Positions 57,901 to 64,000 of a stretch of DNA of 64,000 nt are shown piece after piece (position 1 is the first letter of the stretch; each line of letters starts with the position of its first letter). The position numbers and the translations under genes are program-made. The DNA comes from Pilatotrama ljubarskyi. Its lineage: Eukaryota; Basidiomycota; Agaricomycetes; Polyporales; Polyporaceae. Below the pieces are notes generated by a model. That model ran no database searches. It had not been told where the DNA came from and saw only the letters and a program-made list of their open reading frames with translations. Where the stretch lies: assembly GCA_022385805.1 (NCBI GenBank), contig MU277715.1:29368-93367 (forward strand), read 5' to 3'.

Positions 57901-58412
57901 AGATATTGCAGAGGTATATTGGGGTGTGTACTAGAATGCTAGGGATAGATACGATGTAAAGAGACAGCGATGCGAGGCAGTACAACTAGGCATGTTGTGT
58001 AAGTGCAGCGGGGGAGGTGGCCACGAAGTGCGGGGACGTCACGCGAGAGCCGGAGCCAGGGCCAGAGGAGATGCGGGGGACTTAGGTAGTAGTGATACAC
58101 GTAGGAAGCTGTGAAGAGTCCAGCTAGAATACATGGAGCATGCATGCGGGGATGAGAAGACCGATGACGTTGCGCCGCGCCTGGGAGCGAGCTGATGAGA
58201 GTACTTTTCTAAACGCGTCACGTCCCCAGAGGCCCACCAATGCAATACACACGCGCGCGCGGCGGGCGCAGCGTCATCGTCATCTCGGCGAGACAGACAG
58301 TGAAAAAGCGAGGCAGAAAGACAGCGGGAAGTGGTAGGAATAGTGGTGGGGTGCGCGGGACGTGAGGCAGAAGAGAAGCGGGATAGGCGATCTATGGCAT
58401 AGGAGTGGGGAT
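51937..58412. other. 6.5-kb region without a recognised gene
   Basis: This is the longest stretch where I recognise nothing. It holds many open frames of 60-170 codons on both strands, the longer being 55831-56343 (+) and 56640-57254 (+). Donor-like GTACGT, GTAAGT or GTGAGT words occur between about 53.3 and 56.3 kb. No combination gave me a protein with a known motif, a signal peptide or a repeated unit. It could be a diverged multi-exon gene, a decayed gene or transposon remnants. No long terminal repeat or reverse transcriptase motif was seen. The section 57250-58410 is likewise empty apart from the 3' flank of the dehydrogenase gene. Confidence 0.5.
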
Positions 58413-59735
58413 CTATTGCGCGCCGACCATGACCTTCAAGACCATGCGGCCCTCGTCGTCGCGCCCGCGCGCGAGGAGCTCGAATGCGCGAGCGGTGTCC
58501 TTGAGGGAGAAGCGGTGCGTGATGATCTTCTCGATGTTCGGGAGCTTGCCCGACGCGAGCAGGGCCAGCGCGGTGGGGTATGTGTTCGCGTAGCGGAACG
58601 AGCCGTGGATGTCGACTTCGCGCGTCGCGGCCGCAGATAGGGGGAGAGTGACGTTGCGGGAGCCCATGCCGACGAGCATGACCTTGCCGCCGGTGATGGC
58701 GGCGTGGATGGACATCTGGATGCACGGCTCGGCGCCGGTGCACTCGAAGACGAGGTCGAAGCCATCGGGCATGTTGAACTCCGTGAGGGCAGTGGAGATG
58801 TTCTCCTTTGCCCTGCGGAGCTGCTCGTCGGTCGTCTTTGCCCGGTCGGACATGGGGAGGCAGTAGACCTGCTGCGCGAAGCCGTTCTGGAGGGCAAAGT
58901 CAAGGCGCGCCTGGTTGATGTCGATGGCTACAACGCGTGCCGCGCCATATGACTTGGCGAGTGCGCAGGCGAGGAGACCGATAGCACCGACGCCGAAGAC
59001 GAGGACCGTGGGATGTGATGAGGGAGTAAAGTCTGCACGGCGGGCCGCGTGGATGAGGACAGAGAGCGGCTCAGCGAGCGCTGCTTGCTCGAAAGTGAGG
59101 TTGTCAGGTAGTCTGCGAGGCGCCGGATAGCCGTAAGCGAGTGCTCAACACGTGTTCGCGTCGGACCAAGAGAGGAGGGGAGGTGGGAGAGTCGAAGGGC
59201 GAGGATGGTAGATGAGCTGGCAAAAAGACTCACGGGTGGAGGACGTGTGCGGGGTGGTTCATGCGCTCCTGGAGGGTTCCGTCCGCATGGGGGAAGGTCT
59301 TTGCGCTGCTGCAGAAGCGCATGTTCTTGCAGAGGTTGTAGCGCCCCTTTGCGCAGTACGAGCAGTTGTTGCACATGATGCCGGCTTCGATGGCGACGCG
59401 TTGGCCTGGGACGATATGCTTGACACCAGGGCCGACGGCAGTGACGATTCCAGCAGCTTCATGGCCGAGTACGAGCGGTGCCTGGACGACGAAGTCGCCG
59501 TTGCGTCCATGAGCGTAGTAGTGCACTGTGAGCGGTGACGGGGAATTAGTCACGACGAAAGTAGCGGTTGGAAGGAGACAAGAAACTGACGATCGCTGCC
59601 ACAGAGGCCGGTGGCCATTACGGCGACCTGAGCTTGGCCCTGGTGTGGGGGCCAGAGGGTGCGTTCCTCGAAGTGGAGGTCCTTTGCGCCATAGAGGACG
59701 GCTGCGTGCTGGGTCGGGAGGGCGATGGGGGACAT
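58413..59735 (-). CDS. Zinc-dependent polyol dehydrogenase (sorbitol/xylitol/arabitol dehydrogenase-like)
   Basis: ATG at 59735 (MSPIALPTQHAAVLYGAKDLHFEER), stop at 58413-58415, two introns recognised (about 59603-59541 and 59230-59112). Splicing forms ATGLCGSDLHYYAHGRNGDF with the catalytic-zinc Cys, LGHEAAGIV (His-Glu), and the structural-zinc cluster CNNCSYCAKGRYNLC. EPLSVLIHAARRADF follows. The Rossmann segment is VFGVGAIGLLACALAKSYGAARVVAIDIN, where Asp after the second strand favours NAD. LVFECTGAEPCIQMSIHAA and FRYANTYPTALALLASGKL complete the medium-chain dehydrogenase pattern. Role: polyol to ketose oxidation in pentose or hexitol catabolism, in the cytosol. It is divergent from the KduD-like gene 609 bp away, suggesting a joint role in sugar metabolism. 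Confidence 0.9.
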
Positions 59736-60344
59736 GTTGTGAGGCGGGGAACGGAGGGCGGAGGAGGGGCGTCTTACGGAAAGGAAGGCTGGCCAGCCAT
59801 GGTGTTTTATACTGCAAACGCGATGGAGTCTCGTGAGGAGCGCGTTCTTGACTGGACCGTGGCCCTCAGAGTGCAGAGCCCGGTCCGACCGCCCGCGGCG
59901 TGATCGAGTGCTGCTTATGTAATCAACTGGACCCTGAGCCGTATTCTGCCTCCACGCGCCTGCTTTTTCTTCGCAGCCCCCCGTGCGCCGTCTGCCGTCG
60001 TCGAATTTTGCAGTTATGTCCTTATCTGCACCGGCCATTCAGTCCTGCCAGCCCCGGGACAGCGCGGACGCCCCAGGCCAGAAATGGAGAAAGACGAGTT
60101 CCAGCTGAAGCCTCCCGGGACTTCCTCCGGCCCACCGTCCCGGAGTTCCGATCCGGGGAAATAGCCGGTCTGGGGTAGCACCAATTCCTGCTCACCTTCC
60201 CGATCCGGACGCCGTCTCCTCCCACTTTCCACCAGCATTTAAGCTGGCCAAGTCGTTCGCGATGGCCTCCAGACCGCCTGCGTCGTCGGAACCGTCGGAA
60301 ACACCCTCGCCATCGTCGCCAACGTCGTCCGGAACACCGCTCTG
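59736..60344. promoter_or_regulatory. Divergent promoter region between two dehydrogenase genes
   Basis: These 609 bp separate the start codons of the polyol dehydrogenase (-) and the KduD-like gene (+). It contains a TATA box for the former at 59805-59811. GC-rich inverted pieces CGGGAC...GTCCCG lie near 60105-60150. No other gene. Confidence 0.5.
59805..59811 (-). promoter_or_regulatory. TATA box of the polyol dehydrogenase gene
   Basis: The minus strand reads TATAAAA about 70 bp upstream of the ATG at 59735. Confidence 0.6.
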
Positions 60345-63182
60345 ATGGATCCTACGCCCGCCGTCCCCGCACCCCAGCTCTTCTCGCTTGCTGGCCACAA
60401 CGTGCTCATCACAGGCGCTACTCGTGGTACGTCCCACTTCTGCTCTTTCGCAGACTCTCCTCCGGTTCTGTGCTGTCGCTGATGCTAAGCACTGTGGCTT
60501 TTCATTTGCGTGTTATCGCCTGCAGGTATCGGTGCCGCTTGTGCCGTCGCTCTCGCAGAGGCCGGAGCCAACATCTGCCTCGTAAGGCGCCCTTCCGCCG
60601 GGGCCACGCAAACTAACGATGATACCATCAACGCCATCGCTGCCCTGGGTTGCACAGTCAAGACCGTCGAGTGCGACCTCGCGGATCTTGACGCCGTCAA
60701 GGGCCTCTTCCAGAGGGCGCTCGACGCTATGGGCGGCGAGATCCATGTCCTCGTCAACTGCGCGGGCATCCAGCGGAGATCCCCGGCCGTGCAATTCCCC
60801 GAGAGCGACTGGGATGATGTGCGTGTCTCCCTTCCTAATTCTAAAGTTCTGCGCTCGTGCCTTTCGGTCTCTATCCTTTCGGGTTTGGTCTTTCATTTCA
60901 GTTTTGACTTGTTTCTCTCTCTCTGACGTGTCCACGGCTTCTCACTGACTGCCGCTCTTCTCCGCTTTTTCCACGGACCTTCCTACCCGTATCCATTTCG
61001 GACACCGCACATCCTCTATCGTCGTCTCAACCCTCCCAACGACTTGGCGCTCATCGGCTTATCCGATACCTTCCCCCTGTCCCGCTTTTCCCACTTTACA
61101 CGTCCTCAAACACCGGCATCGTCTGCAACACCCTTCCCGCACGTGTCCTCGATGGTGCGTGCTGGGAATGACGCCGCTCATGTGTCCATCTACGGATACG
61201 TCACCTGCACACTCTTACTCTGGCATCCGCAATTGCGGCCCACGCACTCTACTCTTTCGCAAACTCTCCTGCTCGTCTTATCATCGCTTCTACGGGAATT
61301 GCGTGCTCTGGGTGATTCTCGATGGCCCCCTGGTGGTCATGCCGTGCCTCTCCTCTTTGACATGTCGCCCGCTCGTCGCACATCCCCGGACGTTTTACCC
61401 ATGCTCGTCCCTGCCTATCGCGATCGAATCTGCCACAATCCTGTGCGCTTCATGACCGGTTTTGGCCTGCATCATCTCCGACTCTTGCGACGCGCCGCTT
61501 CGTCCTGGTGCTGCGCGACTTGCATCTGGACGCGCACCTCTCCCTCGAACACGCGTCATGCACGTCATTTCGTGCCCCTCCCAATTTCCCCGCGTCGCGT
61601 TCGTATTTACTTCGCTGATCATTGATCACGGATCGGCGCTCTCCACCACCTCATACCGCGTCCTCTACGGCCTCGTCCTGCGTCTCGCCCTGCGATCGAT
61701 ACGTCACCTGGTCTATGTTCCTGCCTCCTGCACCAATTCTGGCTGCGGCGTACGATCATCCCCGTATCGCACACCTTTCCTCCGACCACACGTTTCCACT
61801 AACAACCATGGACCAACTGTGGCCGCGCTTACGCCTGTCCGAACTATTTCCGTATCGCGAATCTCTCGACCTCGCGTTGTTTCTCCTATCCTGCCTGGCT
61901 ATCCACCACACGCCCCGCAATCTCATCCCCACCCCCCAACTCTCTCACTGCGCAACACGATGCGTTGACACGAGCAGGTCCTCAATGTGAACCTCAAGTC
62001 TGTTTGGCTGCTCTCGCAGTCCGCTGGGCAGCACATGGTCCCTCGCCGGCGCGGCAAGATCATCAACTTCTGCTCGCTGCTTACTTTCCAGGTCAGCACC
62101 TATTGTCTCCCTCGTCGTCGCTCGCTGGGCGTTCGCTAACCACCTGTTCCATTGTCCTCTGTACATTCTACGTTGCTATTCTGCACGCTTCTAGGGTGGT
62201 TTCACCGTGCCCGCATACGCCGCTGCCAAAGGCGCCCTCGGACAGCTCACGAAGGCCCTCAGCAACGAATGGAGCAAGGACAATGTCCAAGTGAACGGCA
62301 TCTGCCCCGGGTACATCGCGACCGACATGTGAGTAGCCCCCGCCGTCGTCATCGGCGCTCAGTTTTGCCTTTCCCGTAACGTCTCCTGGGCAGCGGTAGC
62401 CTTTTGGCTTGCTCTATTGCGTCGCATGGCTTCTCCCCGCTCGTTCGCGCCGTACTCCGGTGCCGCCGCCACGCCAGAAATTGGGCGGGCCCGTGGATTG
62501 ATGTCCGGTCTCGCAGGGGCACGTGAGCCTGCTGCTGAGAATTCTGCGGGGGCGCTCGTGTGCACTCTTCACGTCGCTTCACGTCGTGCAGCAGACCGTG
62601 TCCCGCAGGTCATCTGTATCCTTTGCTCCGCCGAGCCTTCAGTAAGGCTCCACAAGATTGACCTCCTCAACGCCGCTATCGCCCTAGCCTCTGCGCGGTC
62701 CACGCCGAGCGGGGTTTGACGCACTACACGTGTGATGCGCACCCCCGCGCAGCGCGCTTCTTGCGCCTTCTGGTCGTGCTCCGACCCGCACTTGCCCATA
62801 CTCATCGCTCACGTTTCCGCATTGTGCAGGAACGAGAAGCTGCTCAAGGATCCTGTACGCCTCCGCCAGATCTCGGAGCGCATCCCTGCAGGGCGGTGGG
62901 GCGAGCCCCGGGACTTTGCAGGCCCCGTAGTCTTCCTGGCAAGTGCCGCGAGCCAGTACGTGTGTGGGGAGCTCCTGGTCGTCGATGGAGTGAGTTGCCT
63001 TCTACTCTCACTTGTGTGCTTGGCCCCCCGTCTGCCGTCTCCAATCTACCCCCCACCTCGGACCTGTTCCTCCATTCTCTCGTTCGGTCCGAGGTCCCTG
63101 ACGGTCCCTTGGTGTCTCGTCGTGATGTGCTGCGTACTGACGTCCTCCGATCCTTCTCGCATAGGGATGGATGGGGCGGTGA
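60345..63182 (+). CDS. KduD-like short-chain dehydrogenase (2-deoxy-D-gluconate 3-dehydrogenase family) with long introns
   Basis: ATG at 60345 ([21 protein letters not shown]), stop at 63180-63182. Six exons join in frame. [22 protein letters not shown] (TGxxxGIG cofactor site), [44 protein letters not shown] and [17 protein letters not shown] come first. Then follow [20 protein letters not shown] (YxxxK), [42 protein letters not shown], and [16 protein letters not shown]. This is the classical SDR pattern, closest to 2-deoxy-D-gluconate/5-keto-4-deoxyuronate dehydrogenases of uronate breakdown. Introns are 60427-60525 (99 bp), 60819-61977 (1159 bp), 62092-62194 (103 bp), 62329-62829 (501 bp) and 62990-63164 (175 bp), far longer than elsewhere in the window. 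Confidence 0.9.
60819..61977 (+). other. 1159-bp intron of the KduD-like gene
   Basis: Donor GTGCGT after the DWDD codons, acceptor GAGCAG before the VLNVNLKS codons; both exons are required for the SDR fold. The intron is strongly C/T-rich on the plus strand and holds only short open frames that I do not recognise. It may contain an insertion, but no terminal repeats were seen. Confidence 0.8.
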
Positions 63183-63978
63183 GCTTCGATGTGCCGCTAG
63201 TACGCCCGTGGAGAATGGTTAGAGCGCATCGGAACATGCTGGAACGCGCGAACGAACGAACGTCGGAGGAACTTGGCCTGTATTCTTTGTACTGCTCCAT
63301 ATTGCAATGTGTCTCATGCTCCTCCACCCTTCATCGTTCGTGTGACACATCTCTCTCTCTCGCCGACTCCGACAGTCCGAGAATCCGACTCGTCTGGAGA
63401 AATTCATGCGGGCGTCATCTCCCGTGCGCGGCGGCACGCTGCGGTCCGCACCGTCCGCCCCCGCAACAGGAGCAGGAACGGTGGCGCCGACCGGAGTCCG
63501 GCACCGAGATCCTGAGCGGGGAGCAAAGATTCCACCCGTGTAAGCCCCTCCCCGATCGTTTTTTGACGGGTGGCGGGTGGATGCGCTTATGGGTGGTCTC
63601 GGCCGTGGCGCGCGTAGAGCTCAAGAGATCGTACGCATCAGATGGTCCAACCGCCTGCAGGTGCCGGGTGGTCGTGCAAGCGGTAAGGCCTAGGTGGCGG
63701 GTCGTTCATTACGCGGGATGAATTTTCCCGCTCGCGTACAGTAGGCCCGCTCGGACGATGAGGAGCTTGTCCGTCGACGATCGAGTCGCGGGAGAGCGTT
63801 GAGTCGAGGAACTGCGGACCGGGTTCTCGAGATTGAGGTCGGCACCGTCGGTAGGCACTTGAAGCACAAGTAATTGTTCGTACGCGCAAAGAGACGACAG
63901 CTAATCGTTTCATAATAAGGACAGCCAGCGTTTTATGCTCCTGAATTTCGACCGCCAGCTACGCCCTTTAACTCCGCC
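63183..63978. other. Intergenic stretch at the right end
   Basis: No gene recognised; short frames only. The 3' flank of the KduD-like gene. Confidence 0.4.
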
Positions 63979-64000
63979 ATGAAGGCTGCTTCATTCAGAT
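63979..64000 (+). CDS. Possible start of a gene running off the right edge
   Basis: An ATG in good context (CGCCATGAAGG) opens MKAASFR at the window end, about 50 bp after a TTTTATG stretch. Some zinc dehydrogenases begin MKAA, but seven residues are far too few to name it. Confidence 0.2.

Noticed and set aside
1..64000. CRISPR array, bacterial operons or rRNA genes
   Set aside because: No regularly spaced direct repeats and no rRNA sequence seen; the spliced gene structure is clearly eukaryotic.

Overview
The window reads as a piece of a basidiomycete (Agaricomycetes) nuclear genome. Nearly every recognisable gene is split by many short introns, mostly about 45-100 bp, with GT-AG borders and CTAAC-like branch points. 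The gene set also fits: an AA9 lytic polysaccharide monooxygenase (LPMO), a CYP with a PFSYGPANCVG heme loop, a macrofage-activating-glycoprotein family protein, a HET-domain protein, F-box/LRR proteins and glutathionyl-hydroquinone reductases. A wood-decay (white-rot, perhaps polypore) fungus is an inference from these genes, not a direct observation.

Layout. 0-6.4 kb: the 3' part of an HNH-nuclease-like gene (-), a broken SET-domain copy (+), an enolase-superfamily galactonate-dehydratase-like gene (-) and an intact SET gene (-). 8-15 kb: an SRRM1-like splicing coactivator with a GC-AG intron, an AA9 LPMO and a cytochrome P450, all (+). 15.2-27.7 kb: three head-to-tail copies of a two-gene unit. 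In each unit a CK1-type protein kinase (+) is divergently transcribed from a two-part protein (-) that joins an unrecognised N-terminal domain to a degenerate HAD-like domain. Copies 1 and 3 share about 350 bp between the two start codons. In copy 2 a 1.39-kb element with terminal inverted repeats and TATA/TA flanks sits between them, and the HAD-like partner is broken. 27.7-29.2 kb: an F-box gene. 29.9-31.9 kb: divergent NDUFS5 and Get5-like genes. 34-37 kb: an OPT-family transporter. 38-40 kb: a macrofage-activating-glycoprotein-like cell-surface protein. 40.9-45.1 kb: an F-box pseudogene and an intact F-box gene. 45.4-51.9 kb: two glutathionyl-hydroquinone reductase paralogues flanking a HET-domain gene. 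52-58.4 kb: no recognised gene. 58.4-63.2 kb: a divergent pair, a zinc polyol dehydrogenase (-) and a KduD-like short-chain dehydrogenase (+) with unusually long introns.

Most remarkable is the triplicated CK1-kinase/HAD-like unit. The kinases keep the catalytic Lys and both Asp residues but carry HGD in place of HRD, and two of three have DLG in place of DFG. The partner keeps a putative HAD nucleophile only in copy 1; copy 3 has Glu there and copy 2 has lost the segment. A kinase plus a decaying phosphatase-like partner under one bidirectional promoter is a testable but unproven functional pairing.

All gene models were spliced by eye; exon borders quoted are those giving a continuous frame and family-consistent protein. 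The only assembly gap is the run of 90 N at 22070-22159.
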